Shown: positions 23,347 through 31,173, numbered from the stretch's first letter. The stretch: 45,689 nt of DNA from Rhodovulum sulfidophilum (GCA_003241785.1 QFPW01000025.1:1-45689), one strand, 5' to 3'. Numbers and translations are program-made. The notes: a model not told the origin generated them from the sequence alone.

Positions 23347-24549
23347 TCAGAAGATCTCGAAAAGGCCGGCCGCGCCCATTCCGCCGCCGACGCACATCGT
23401 CACGACGCCGTATTTCGCGCCGCGGCGCTTGCCCTCGATCAGGATGTGGCCGGCCAGGCGCGCGCCGGTCATGCCGAAGGGATGGCCGACGGCGATCGCC
23501 CCACCATCGACGTTCAGGAGCTCGTTGTCGATGCCGAGACGATCACGGCAGTATATGGCCTGGCTCGCGAAGGCTTCGTTGAGCTCCCAGAGGCCGATGT
23601 CCGAGACCTTGAGCCCGTGGCGCGCGAGCAGCTTCGGCACGGCGAAGACCGGGCCGATCCCCATTTCCTCGGGTTCGCAGCCCGCGACCGCGATCCCGCG
23701 AAGCGCGCCGAGCGGAGTCAGCCCCTCGCGCTCGGCCAGCTTGGCCTCGACGACCGTGACCGCCGCCGCGCCATCCGACAGTTGCGAGGAATTGCCGGCG
23801 GTCACGTGCCGGCCCTCCGCCACCAGCGCGCCGCCCGAGTAGACCGGCTTCAGCCCGCTCAGACCCTCGAGCGTGGTCGTGGCCCGGAAGCCCTCGTCGC
23901 GCTCGAGAACCACGTCGCGATGGCTGGTCTCGCCGGTCGCCTTGTCGGTCACGACCATGCGCGAGGGCATCGGCGCGATCTCTTCGGCGAACCGCCCGGC
24001 CGCGTCGGCGGCGGCGGTCCGGAGCTGGCTCCGGAGCGCGAATTCGTCCTGGGCCTCGCGGCTCACGCCATAGCGGTCCGCGACGAGCTCGGCGGTCTCG
24101 ATCATCGGCATGTACATCCGCGGCGCGCGCGCCATCACCGCTTCCGACTGGTTGCGGTAGCTGTTCTTGTGCTTGGTCTGGGTGAGGCTGATCGATTCGA
24201 CCCCGCCGGCGATCACCGCCTCCATGCCCTCGCGCTCGACGAAGCCCGAGGCGATGGCGATCGCCATCATGCCCGAGGAGCACATCCGGTCCACCGTCAT
24301 CCCCGGCACCGACACCGGCAGCCCGGCCGCGACCGCGGTCAGCCGCCCGATGTTGTAGCCCTGCGTGCCCTGCTGCGCCGAGCAGCCCATGATCACGTCC
24401 TCGATCCGGTCCGGTGCGAGGCCGCTCCGCGCGAGCGCCGCGGCGGCCGCGTGACCCGCGAGCGCGGGAGCCTCGGTGTCGTTGAACGCGCCCCGATAGG
24501 CCTTGCCGATGGGGGTCCGGGCAACGGAAACGATAAGGGCCTCGCGCAT
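23347..24549 (-). CDS. Acetyl-CoA acyltransferase (thiolase)
   Basis: This 400-residue thiolase has Cys90 in DRMCSSGMMAIAIA, His in GGAIAVGHPFGMTGARLAG and the second Cys in VVTMCVGGGMGAAGLFE. It is the first gene of an operon with the isomerase and TetR genes, and operator site E lies 62 bp upstream. GAGAGG precedes the ATG. It is more like general fatty acid FadA enzymes than FadA5 or FadA6. A likely task is cleavage of a 3-oxoacyl-CoA from the side chain or an opened ring. Confidence 0.92.
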   Translation of the reverse strand: MREALIVSVARTPIGKAYRGAFNDTEAPALAGHAAAAALARSGLAPDRIEDVIMGCSAQQGTQGYNIGRLTAVAAGLPVSVPGMTVDRMCSSGMMAIAIASGFVEREGMEAVIAGGVESISLTQTKHKNSYRNQSEAVMARAPRMYMPMIETAELVADRYGVSREAQDEFALRSQLRTAAADAAGRFAEEIAPMPSRMVVTDKATGETSHRDVVLERDEGFRATTTLEGLSGLKPVYSGGALVAEGRHVTAGNSSQLSDGAAAVTVVEAKLAEREGLTPLGALRGIAVAGCEPEEMGIGPVFAVPKLLARHGLKVSDIGLWELNEAFASQAIYCRDRLGIDNELLNVDGGAIAVGHPFGMTGARLAGHILIEGKRRGAKYGVVTMCVGGGMGAAGLFEIF

Positions 24550-24610
24550 ATCAACCTCTCGGATATCGGCCTTCGTTGAAGCCCGCTACCTCGCAGCCGG
24601 GACGCCGGGC

Positions 24611-24631
24611 GGCATCGTCTGACAGGACTAA
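24611..24631 (+). promoter_or_regulatory. Regulon operator site E (GGCATC-GTCT-GACA-GGAC-TAA)
   Basis: This is a full consensus copy 62 bp before the thiolase start and 145 bp before the divergent LuxR-type gene. It controls the operon that encodes the TetR protein. Confidence 0.82.
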
Positions 24632-24654
24632 GCCCGGGGCGGCGCGCGCCTGTA

Positions 24655-24713
24655 TCGACACATCGTCATAAATTCGACAGTACGTCACAGCACGCGTTGA
24701 CGCGATGTCGAAT
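24655..24713. promoter_or_regulatory. Repeat-rich promoter region of the LuxR-type regulator
   Basis: Two direct repeats TCGACA-N3-CGTCA start at 24655 and 24674, 19 bases apart. ATTCGACA at 24672-24679 has an exact inverted partner TGTCGAAT at 24706-24713. CGTTGACG at 24695-24702 equals the arm of the 6920 palindrome. This is the AT-richest patch in the area and lies 63-120 bases before the LuxR-type start. Confidence 0.5.
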
Positions 24714-24775
24714 AATCACCATGATGTCTGAAAACGCCAAGAACCAGCGCGAATCGGCGCGACAGGAGGAAGAGA

Positions 24776-25783
24776 ATGCTCGACGGTGTGACGGTGGCGC
24801 GGAGCCATGCCGAGATCGTTCAGATGATCTACGAGGGCGTGACCGGAGAGGACGCGTTTTCCGAACCCCTCTCCTGGATCCGCGATCATTTCGGCGCCGA
24901 CGGCGCCCAGCTCGACATCGAGGCGCGCGACCCCCGCGACACCGCCCCGCGCGTCCTTCGCAGCCTCGGCGCCCTGCCGCCCCGGGGCGAGTCCTTCCGG
25001 CTCGAGGTCGACTGCCTGCGCGGCAACGACCCCCGGCGGTACCGCCTGACGCTCGCGCGGATCGGCGCGCCCTTCGCCGACGCGGACCGGGAACGCGCCG
25101 AGGACCTGCTGCGGCACCTTCAGCGCGCCGAGGCGCTCACCGCGAAATTCGACCTGCGCGCCACCGAGAGCGAGGTCTACGCCGCCGTGCTCGACCGGCT
25201 CGCGGTCGGGGCGATCTTTCTCGACGCGCGCGGGCAGATCCTGCGCCGCACCGGCCTCGCCGAGGAGATCCTCGAGGACCGCGACGGCCTGCGCGACTTC
25301 CGCGGCGCCGTGGCCGCGACCGCCGGCACCGATGATCGCAAGCTCCAGGCGGCGATCCGCGCGGCCCTAGAACCGGGCGAGGCGGACGACGCGGCTCCCC
25401 AGACCGTGGTCGTGACCCGGCCGAACGGCGGCCAGAGCCTCGGGCTGGTGATCCAGCCGCTCTCCGGGCGTGGCGACGCCGGCGGCCGCAGCGCGGCCGT
25501 GATCTTCATCCGCGATCCCGAACGCGGCGGCGAGCCCGAGAAGACGATGCTGCGGCGGCTGTTCGATCTGACGCCCGCCGAGGCGGAGCTGGCGCGGAAC
25601 CTGACGGCGGGCTTCTCGCTCGACGAGGCCGCCGCCGTGCTCGCCATCAGCCGCAACACCGCCCGCGCGCATCTGCGCGCGATCTTTTCCAAGAGCGGCA
25701 TCACGCGCCAGACCGAACTGATGCGACTGATGCTGAACAGCGCCGCGATGCTTGGCGGGACCCCCCTCCGCGCCAACACCTGA
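24776..25783 (+). CDS. LuxR-family (C-terminal HTH) transcriptional regulator
   Basis: This 335-residue protein ends in a LuxR/GerE helix-turn-helix (about residues 262-318; LTPAEAELARNLTAGFSLDE then SRNTARAHLRAIFSKSGITR). The N-terminal 250 residues contain a PAS-like middle (VLDRLAVGAIFLDARGQILR) and no acyl-homoserine-lactone or receiver domain that I recognise. AGGAGGAAG precedes the ATG. The gene stands alone, with its own repeat-rich promoter and a strong terminator. The sensed signal is unknown; a steroid-responsive activator is one possibility. Confidence 0.87.
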   Translation: MLDGVTVARSHAEIVQMIYEGVTGEDAFSEPLSWIRDHFGADGAQLDIEARDPRDTAPRVLRSLGALPPRGESFRLEVDCLRGNDPRRYRLTLARIGAPFADADRERAEDLLRHLQRAEALTAKFDLRATESEVYAAVLDRLAVGAIFLDARGQILRRTGLAEEILEDRDGLRDFRGAVAATAGTDDRKLQAAIRAALEPGEADDAAPQTVVVTRPNGGQSLGLVIQPLSGRGDAGGRSAAVIFIRDPERGGEPEKTMLRRLFDLTPAEAELARNLTAGFSLDEAAAVLAISRNTARAHLRAIFSKSGITRQTELMRLMLNSAAMLGGTPLRANT

Positions 25784-25843
25784 GGGGAAGGTCCGGGGCG
25801 CGCGCGCGCAAGCGAAGCCGCGCCCCGGACCTCCCCTCCTTTT
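25782..25843 (+). terminator. Intrinsic terminator of the LuxR-type gene
   Basis: The arms 25782-25802 and 25819-25838 pair over about 20 bp with a single bulged A, enclosing a 16-base loop, and CTTTTCC follows. The stem begins inside the stop codon. It is the best rho-independent terminator on the plus strand. Confidence 0.8.
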
Positions 25844-25971
25844 CCGATCCATGCCCGGACCGCGCCGCCGCCATCGCCGCGAGATCGCGTTCCGGATGAC
25901 GAAGGCCGCGCGCCGCGCGCCGACGGACGCGCCTGCGGTGCTCGCCCGGGTGGCGCGGCCGCGAAGCCTTT

Positions 25972-25998
25972 CGCGCGGCCAACGAGGTTGGCCGCGCG
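25972..25998. repeat. Perfect 12-bp hairpin in the convergent gap
   Basis: CGCGCGGCCAAC-GAG-GTTGGCCGCGCG pairs perfectly around three bases. Neither strand has a T run after it. It may be a rho-dependent pause site, a bidirectional terminator or a processing signal. Confidence 0.6.
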
Positions 25999-26127
25999 CT
26001 CGGGAACTCAAGAATGCCAGTTCATGCGGGGAGGCCGGGAGCATCTGGCCGGCGCGCGCCCCGCGGACCTCGTGACGCCTCGGTCAGGCCGCCCTGGCGA
26101 TCATCGGAAAGCCCGGCGCCTGGTTCG

Positions 26128-26153
26128 CCGCCCCCCCGTCCCGGGGGGCGGCG
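26128..26153 (-). terminator. G/C hairpin after ipdB
   Basis: GCCGCCCCCC pairs with GGGGGGCGGC around a 6-base loop, 8 bases after the ipdB stop on the minus strand. No T tract follows; termination is plausible but may need Rho. Confidence 0.45.
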
Positions 26154-26160
26154 CGGGCGT

Positions 26161-26955
26161 TCACGCCGCCTGCTTCCGGATGCCGGCCGGATTGCCCTTG
26201 ATCGCCTTCGACCGTTCGTCGCGCGGATCGAGCGCCGCGATCACCTCGAGCTGCTCGGCCGTCGGGGCCGGCGTCTCGGTCATGCCCGGAGCGGCCAGGA
26301 TCTCGAACCCGGTCTGCGCCTTCACCTGCTCGAAGCTCACGCCCGGATGCAGCGACCGCACCTGGGCCGAATAGTCGGGCCCGTCGAAATCCATCACGCA
26401 GAGGTCGGTGACGATGATGCCGATGTCCGGGATGATCGGCGTCGCGCCCTGCGGCCAGCGGCGCCCGCTGAACCCGACCGAGCAGACCACGTCGACCTCG
26501 TCCGGCACGAAGGTGCGCGGCGTATGCGAGGTGACGAGCATCGAATTGCGATGGCTGATGCTGTTGCCCGGGAAGCCGCGCGCGCCGAGCATCTGCACCT
26601 TGGGCTTGTGGAAATCACCGAGCGCCGAGATGTTGGTCTGCGCCCAGCGGTCGATCTGCACCGGCGTGACCATCGCGTGGCGCCGGCCGCTCCAGAGGCA
26701 GTCGAAGATGCGCTGGTAGGGGAGCCAGCCGGAGAATCCCGGGCGCTCGGCCGCGGAATCGCCGATGCGCACCGGCTCCTCGACCGCGAAGCATTCGCCG
26801 TCGGTCATCATCAGCCGGTCGTTCATGGTCAGCCGAGCGAGGCCGCAGGCGATGCGCGGGAGCGTGCCGATACCGGTCGCGAGCAGCTCGTCGTCGTGGC
26901 GCCAGGCCTCGGCGGCGGCGACGATCATCAGTTCGGCGAGGGTGAAGTCGGACAA
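26161..26955 (-). CDS. ipdB: IpdB/ScdL2-like CoA-transferase-family subunit (steroid ring C hydrolase)
   Basis: This 264-residue class I CoA-transferase beta-like chain matches IpdB by MTDGECFAVEEPVRIG, FSGWLPYQRIFDCLWSGRRH, QIDRWAQTNISALGDFHKPK, GARGFPGNSISHRN and SLHPGVSFEQVKAQTGFE. True CoA transferases have SENG with a catalytic Glu; here, as in IpdB, the equivalent reads TDGE. IpdAB opens the last steroid ring by hydrolysing COCHEA-CoA rather than moving CoA. The start is TTG 26955 with GAGGAGG 5 bases upstream, 10 bases after ipdA. The family match is from memory but extends along the whole chain. Confidence 0.88.
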   Translation of the reverse strand: MSDFTLAELMIVAAAEAWRHDDELLATGIGTLPRIACGLARLTMNDRLMMTDGECFAVEEPVRIGDSAAERPGFSGWLPYQRIFDCLWSGRRHAMVTPVQIDRWAQTNISALGDFHKPKVQMLGARGFPGNSISHRNSMLVTSHTPRTFVPDEVDVVCSVGFSGRRWPQGATPIIPDIGIIVTDLCVMDFDGPDYSAQVRSLHPGVSFEQVKAQTGFEILAAPGMTETPAPTAEQLEVIAALDPRDERSKAIKGNPAGIRKQAA

Positions 26956-26965
26956 GGCGGCCTCC

Positions 26966-27844
26966 TCAGAAGAGCGGGATCGGCAGGCGGGCGACGGCGT
27001 CCCGGCCACCCACGCGATCGAGATAGGCGGCCTCGCCGCCCGCGATGTATTCGGACATGTAGCGGTCCCAGCCCCCCTCCTCGGCGGCGGTCGCGGCATA
27101 GGCCGCGAGATGCTTCATGTCCCAGCCATAGGCCTCGTGCGCGGTCGTCGGATGCGCGCCGCACGGGGCGTGGACGACGCCCTTGACGAGGTAGCGGTCG
27201 AAGAGATTGGCCTTGGCCCGGTCCGAATGCGTGAGGTCGAGGCGGTCCACCACCTCCTCGGCGGTGACGATGACCCGGCCCGCCGCCCGCGCGAAGAGAT
27301 GGTCGAAATAGGGATCCGGCCCGTCGGTCTGGGTATTGCCCTTGCGATCCGCGCGGCTCACGTGGATCAGCGAGATGTCGGGCTTGATCGCCGGCATGGC
27401 GATCAGCACCTCGCCGTCGGGATAGGGCGAGTTCACCGTGCGCAGGCCCGGGTTGTAGGTCAGGATGTCGGTCCCGAGCCCGACCCGCGTCGGCGTGAAC
27501 GGGATGCCCTCGGCGGCCGCGCGCAGCCCGAGCAGGAACAGCCCCTCGTCCCATTCCGCGACCTCGACCTGCCCGGCCTCGCGCGCCTTGCGGAAATAGG
27601 GCTCGAGCGGAATGCGGTCGAGCGAGACGAAGCCGTAGATGAGCTTCTTCACCTTGCCGGCCGCGCAGAGCATCCCGACCTCGGGCCCGCCGTAGCAGAC
27701 GAGCGTCAGGTCGCGGAGGCCGGAACGCAGGATCTCGCGGATGAGCGCCATCGGCTTGCGCCGCGGCCCCCAGCCGCCGACGCCGATCGTCATGCCGTCG
27801 CTCAGCTGGGCGACGGCCTGGGACAGATCCATTTCCTTGTTCAT
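26966..27844 (-). CDS. ipdA: IpdA/ScdL1-like CoA-transferase-family subunit (steroid ring C hydrolase)
   Basis: This 292-residue chain follows IpdA over its full length: AQLSDGMTIGVGGWGPRRKP, CYGGPEVGMLCAAGKVKKL, YGFVSLDRIPLEPYFRKARE, WDEGLFLLGLRAAAEGIPF and GPDPYFDHLF. The acidic cluster at residues 97-100 (EWDE) lies where I expect the catalytic Glu of IpdA. With IpdB it forms the hydrolase that opens the remaining carbocycle of HIP-CoA derivatives. The ATG at 27844 fits the GAGAAGG ribosome site better than one two codons upstream. Operator site F lies about 82 bp before it. Confidence 0.9.
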   Translation of the reverse strand: MNKEMDLSQAVAQLSDGMTIGVGGWGPRRKPMALIREILRSGLRDLTLVCYGGPEVGMLCAAGKVKKLIYGFVSLDRIPLEPYFRKAREAGQVEVAEWDEGLFLLGLRAAAEGIPFTPTRVGLGTDILTYNPGLRTVNSPYPDGEVLIAMPAIKPDISLIHVSRADRKGNTQTDGPDPYFDHLFARAAGRVIVTAEEVVDRLDLTHSDRAKANLFDRYLVKGVVHAPCGAHPTTAHEAYGWDMKHLAAYAATAAEEGGWDRYMSEYIAGGEAAYLDRVGGRDAVARLPIPLF

Positions 27845-27925
27845 CGGCATGGCCTTCTCGTTCGTTGTCGCCGCGCGGCGCCGGTCTCGCGCCCCGGGCG
27901 AGATCCTGCCCCACGCGGGCGAGGT

Positions 27926-27946
27926 TTCATCGTCTGTTGGGACTAA
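27926..27946 (+). promoter_or_regulatory. Regulon operator site F (TTCATC-GTCT-GTTG-GGAC-TAA)
   Basis: The proximal flank has TT instead of GG; the rest is consensus. It lies 82 bp before the ipdA start (76 before an alternative ATG). The stop codon of the upstream MaoC gene lies inside its distal TTAGTC part (27943-27945). Confidence 0.8.
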
Positions 27947-28419
27947 GCCGCCGGATCGGGCAGGAAGCCGTAGCGCTGCAGCGTGTCGGCGACGCAGGCG
28001 GGCTTGTCCCCGCCCTGGATCTCGACCGTCAGCCGGACGGTCGTCTGCACGGCGCCGCCGCCGATCGCGCGCGCGTCGACGAGCTCGCCCGCGGCGCGGA
28101 TGGTCGATCCGACCGGCACCGGCGCCGGGAACCGCACCCGGTCGAGTCCGTAGTTCACGCCCCAGTCCATGTTCTCCGGCAGGAACAGCTCCGGCAGGAA
28201 GAGGTTGACGAGCGCGAGCGTCAGGAACCCGTGCGCGATGGTCCCGCCGAAGGGGCCATCCGCCGCGCGTACCGGATCGACGTGGATCCACTGATGGTCC
28301 CCCGTCGCCTCGGCGAAGAGATCGACGCGGGCCTGGTCGATCGTCATCCAGCGCGACGGGCCGAGCTTCACGCCGATCGCGGCGACCGCCTCCTCGGCGG
28401 AACGGAAGGTGAAGGTCAC
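27943..28419 (-). CDS. MaoC-like (R)-specific enoyl-CoA hydratase
   Basis: This 158-residue hot-dog protein carries the hydratase-2 motif: Asp41 and His46 in ATGDHQWIHVDP, followed by GPFGGTIAHGFLTLALV. It hydrates a 2-enoyl-CoA to a 3-hydroxyacyl-CoA. The likely start is GTG 28419 with AGAGGAGA 6 bases upstream; no ATG is well placed. It lies 13 bases after ipdF and ends the ipdC-echA20-ipdF-maoC operon. MaoC hydratases work on bulky ring or side-chain acyl-CoAs in steroid catabolism. Confidence 0.88.
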   Translation of the reverse strand: MTFTFRSAEEAVAAIGVKLGPSRWMTIDQARVDLFAEATGDHQWIHVDPVRAADGPFGGTIAHGFLTLALVNLFLPELFLPENMDWGVNYGLDRVRFPAPVPVGSTIRAAGELVDARAIGGGAVQTTVRLTVEIQGGDKPACVADTLQRYGFLPDPAA

Positions 28420-28432
28420 GGGACGTCTCCTC

Positions 28433-29218
28433 TCAGGCGCGCTGGCTCGAGACCGCGACGACCTCGCCGACCATGTAGGAGGCGTAGTCGCTCGCGAGGA
28501 ACATGATGACATTGGCCACTTCCCAGACCTCGGCGGCGCGGCCGAAGGCCTCCTGGGCGGCGAGACCGCGGAGGAATTCCTCGGGCGCCGAGCGGGCGAG
28601 GAATTCATGCATGGCGATCGAGGGCGAGACGGCGTTGACGCGGATGCCGTGCTCGGCCGCCTCGAGGCCCGAGCAGCGCGTCAGCGCCATCACCCCGGCC
28701 TTGGCCGCGGCGTAATGCGCCTGGCCCTTCTGCGCCCGCCAGCCGAGCACCGAGGCGTTGTTGACGATCGCGCCGCGTCCGCGAGGGATCATCCGCGCGA
28801 GGGCCGCGCGCGTCATGCGGAAGGTGCCGTTGAGCGTCACGTCGAGCACCGCCATCCATTCGGCGTCGGTCATCTCGACCACGGGCTTCAACCCGCCGAG
28901 ACCCGCGTTGTTGACGAGCACGTCGATCCCGCCGAGCCGCTCCTCGGCGGTGTCGATCAGCGCCTGGACCTCCGCCTCGACCGTGACGTCGCACATCGCC
29001 CCGCTCACCTCGGCGCCGGGGGCGATCTCGCGCAGCGCCGCCACCGCCTCCTCGATCCGCCGCTCGTGGATATCGGCGATGACGAGCGCGCGCGCGCCTT
29101 CCTCGACGGCGCGGCGGGCGGTCGCGAAACCGATGCCCTTGCCGGCGGCGGCGGTCACGAGCACGGAGCGTCCCGCGAGCAGGCCGTGGCCGGGAACATA
29201 GTCGGGCGTGGTCGGCAT
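28433..29218 (-). CDS. ipdF: IpdF/ScdG-like SDR (hydroxy-HIP-CoA dehydrogenase)
   Basis: This 261-residue SDR has VLVTAAAGKGIGFATARRAV, NNAGLGGLKPVVEMTDAEW, the active-site VNNASVLGWRAQKGQAHYAAAK and NAVSPSIAMHEFLARSA. These stretches are nearly the wording I remember for IpdF, which oxidises the 5-hydroxyl of the HIP-CoA intermediate. The unusual AAAGKGIGFATA cofactor loop is shared with it. The ATG at 29218 has AAGGAC upstream and follows the EchA20-like gene by 4 bases. Confidence 0.9.
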   Translation of the reverse strand: MPTTPDYVPGHGLLAGRSVLVTAAAGKGIGFATARRAVEEGARALVIADIHERRIEEAVAALREIAPGAEVSGAMCDVTVEAEVQALIDTAEERLGGIDVLVNNAGLGGLKPVVEMTDAEWMAVLDVTLNGTFRMTRAALARMIPRGRGAIVNNASVLGWRAQKGQAHYAAAKAGVMALTRCSGLEAAEHGIRVNAVSPSIAMHEFLARSAPEEFLRGLAAQEAFGRAAEVWEVANVIMFLASDYASYMVGEVVAVSSQRA

Positions 29219-29222
29219 CGGG

Positions 29223-29990
29223 TCAGTCCTTCTTCGAGAAATCGGCCCGGCCGCCGTCGGCGACGAAGGCGTCACGGGTCTTTTGCGAATCCGCCGTCAG
29301 ATAGGCCTGGGCGGTGAAACCCTGCTCCCAGCGGTACTGCGCCTCGAGATCGCCCGCCTCGACGCCGTTGAGCGATTCCTTGGCGAGGGCGATCATCACG
29401 GGGCTCTTGGCGGCGATCTTCGCCGCGAGCTCGAAGGCCGCGTCGCGCAGCCGCTCGCGCGGGACCACCGCCTCGACGCCGCCATGGCGCGCGGCCTCGG
29501 CCGCCGTCATCATCTCGCCGGTGAAATAGAGCTGGCGCACCTTCTGCAGCGGCAGGAGCCGCCCGAGATGCGCGCCGGCGCCAAGCGCGCCCCGGTCCAC
29601 CTCCGGCACGCCGAGCGTCGCATCCTCGGACAGGATCACGATGTCGCAGGAGCCGCAGATGCCGATGCCGCCCCCGAGGATGAAGCCATGCGCCGCGGCG
29701 ATCACCGGGACCCGGCCGCGATGCAGCGCCCGGAAGGTCTCCCAGTTGCCGCGGTTGACCTCGTTGATCAGCCCGGGATCGGCCTGAAGCTCCTTGATGT
29801 CCACGCCGGCGCAGAAGCCGCGCCCCTCCGCGCGGATGACGATGACCCGCACTTCGGGATCGGCGTTCAGCGCCTCGATCGCGCGGGCGAGCGCGAGCCA
29901 GCCGGCGCAGTTGAGCGCGTTGACCGGCGGCCGGTCGAGGACGACCTCCCCGATATGGTCGACGACCGCGGTCCGAACCTGTTCGCTCAT
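29223..29990 (-). CDS. echA20: EchA20/ScdY-like crotonase (steroid ring D hydrolase)
   Basis: This 255-residue crotonase-family protein has RAEGRGFCAGVDIKELQADP, ANGF-like AAHGFILGGGIGICGSCDI, SEDATLGVPEVDRGALGAGA and YRWEQGFTAQAYL. This follows EchA20, which hydrolyses the ring D carbon-carbon bond of a beta-diketo CoA ester. Both acidic positions (SEDA and PEVDRG) are kept, in contrast to the crotonase at 16776-17678. Its ATG overlaps the ipdC stop (ATGA), with GAGAAGG ahead. The IpdC, IpdF and IpdAB genes next to it strengthen the assignment. Confidence 0.9.
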   Translation of the reverse strand: MSEQVRTAVVDHIGEVVLDRPPVNALNCAGWLALARAIEALNADPEVRVIVIRAEGRGFCAGVDIKELQADPGLINEVNRGNWETFRALHRGRVPVIAAAHGFILGGGIGICGSCDIVILSEDATLGVPEVDRGALGAGAHLGRLLPLQKVRQLYFTGEMMTAAEAARHGGVEAVVPRERLRDAAFELAAKIAAKSPVMIALAKESLNGVEAGDLEAQYRWEQGFTAQAYLTADSQKTRDAFVADGGRADFSKKD

Positions 29991-31072
29991 GCACCTTCTC
30001 CGTTTCGCGCGGCGCAGAGCACGCCGATCCGATCTTCCGCCTCGGCGACGACGCGCGTGATCAGCGTCTCGCAGCTCTCGAGCGCGTCGATCAGCGCAGC
30101 CACCTGCCCGCCGGGCAGCAATCCCGCCTCGGTATCGCCCCTGAGCAGGCCGAGCTGCACCAGACGGGGCAGGTTCGGCGCCATCACCGTGGCGGCGAAA
30201 CCCGAATCCTCCGAGGTCATCGAGGCCCAGGCGAGCTTCGCCATCGCAGCGTAGCTCATGCCCGCCTCCCTTCCCCACTTTCGCGCGTGGCGCAGGCTCG
30301 CGACCAGCCGCGCGGGGGCGCTCATGCCTTCGAGCCGGCGCACCTCGGCGTTCTCGACGAAGCGCTGCGGCAGACCGTCGACCGCCGTGGTGATCCGCAC
30401 CCTGGTCGGATCCTTGACCTTGAGATAGGCCTCGAGCGTCGCGGGGTTCACCGGGCTGTCGGTCGTCATCAGGAAGCGGGTGCCCATGGCGATCCCCGCC
30501 GCGCCCCAGGCGAGCGCCGCCGCGAGGCCACGCCCGTCGTGAAACCCTCCGGCCGCCACCACCGGGACCGGGACCGCGTCGAGCACCTGCGGCAGCAGCA
30601 GCGAGGTCGGAACCGACCCGGTGTGCCCTCCGCCCTCGCCGCCCTGGACGACGAGGATGTCGGCGCCAAGCTCGACCGCCTTCACCGCGTGCTTGACCGC
30701 GCCGACCGTCGGCACGCAGAGGATGCCCGCGTCCTTGAACCGCCCGATCGTCGCCGCGTCCGGACCCCGGCCGTAGCTCACCGCCCGGATCCGGTCCCGG
30801 TTCGCGAGGACCGCCGCGATCACCTCCTCGGCGGTCGGCTGGAACATGTGGAAGTTCACGCCGAAGCCACCCTCGGTCCTCGCCTTGACCGCCGCGATCG
30901 CCGGGCCGATCTCGCCCGGGCCCATCACCGCGGCGGCGAGAAAGCCGAAGCCGCCCGCGTTGGTCGTCGCGGCGACGAGGCCCGGATCGGCCACCCAACC
31001 CATGGCGGTCTGCACCACGGGGTGGCGGCACCCCAGTCGGCGGGTCAGTTCGGTGTCTAGCGCGCCGGTCAT
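29987..31072 (-). CDS. ipdC: IpdC/ScdK-like flavin oxidoreductase (nitronate monooxygenase family)
   Basis: This 361-residue FMN TIM-barrel protein has HPVVQTAMGWVADPGLVAAT, VQGGEGGGHTGSVPTSLLLP, VPVVAAGGFHDGRGLAAALA and GTRFLMTTDSPV, the NMO/2-nitropropane dioxygenase fold. IpdC, the steroid member, oxidises or reduces the carboxy-cyclohexenyl CoA intermediate between the EchA20 and IpdAB steps. It is first in the ipdC-echA20-ipdF-maoC operon, with operator site G 72 bp upstream and AAGGA before the ATG. By fold alone it could be a nitronate monooxygenase; gene context argues for IpdC. Confidence 0.83.
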   Translation of the reverse strand: MTGALDTELTRRLGCRHPVVQTAMGWVADPGLVAATTNAGGFGFLAAAVMGPGEIGPAIAAVKARTEGGFGVNFHMFQPTAEEVIAAVLANRDRIRAVSYGRGPDAATIGRFKDAGILCVPTVGAVKHAVKAVELGADILVVQGGEGGGHTGSVPTSLLLPQVLDAVPVPVVAAGGFHDGRGLAAALAWGAAGIAMGTRFLMTTDSPVNPATLEAYLKVKDPTRVRITTAVDGLPQRFVENAEVRRLEGMSAPARLVASLRHARKWGREAGMSYAAMAKLAWASMTSEDSGFAATVMAPNLPRLVQLGLLRGDTEAGLLPGGQVAALIDALESCETLITRVVAEAEDRIGVLCAARNGEGA

Positions 31073-31092
31073 TCACGATCCTTCTGGCACCT

Positions 31093-31110
31093 CCCGGAGA
31101 TCTCTCCGGG
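31093..31110. promoter_or_regulatory. Inverted repeat just upstream of ipdC
   Basis: CCCGGAGA-TC-TCTCCGGG is a perfect 8-bp repeat with a 2-base centre, 20 bases before the ipdC start and downstream of operator site G. It could be a second operator or an mRNA leader hairpin next to the ribosome site. Confidence 0.4.
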
Positions 31111-31143
31111 ATCGTCATCGTTAGACGCCGCGCGGTCCCCGGC

Positions 31144-31164
31144 GGCATCGTCCGAACGGTCTAA
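31144..31164 (+). promoter_or_regulatory. Regulon operator site G (GGCATC-GTCC-GAAC-GGTC-TAA)
   Basis: One base of the distal arm deviates (GGTC). It lies 72 bp before the ipdC start and 10 bases after the stop of the preceding SDR gene. Confidence 0.78.
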
Positions 31165-31173
31165 CTTCCCCGA

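Larger units (their letters stand above)
25784..26160. other. 377-base gap between convergent LuxR-type and ipdB genes
   Basis: No credible gene was found. The gap holds three hairpins: the LuxR-type terminator, a 12-bp perfect hairpin at 25972-25998, and a G/C-run hairpin at 26128-26153 next to the ipdB stop. Confidence 0.7.

Noticed and set aside
26161..27844. Ordinary 3-oxoacid CoA-transferase (ScoAB/AtoDA)
   Set aside because: The SENG catalytic motif is absent (TDGE instead), and full-length wording follows IpdA/IpdB; the neighbours EchA20, IpdC and IpdF agree.
29987..31072. Nitronate monooxygenase for nitroalkane detoxification
   Set aside because: The fold fits, but the gene overlaps the EchA20-like gene and heads the ring-cleavage operon, so an IpdC role is the better reading. 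It is not excluded.
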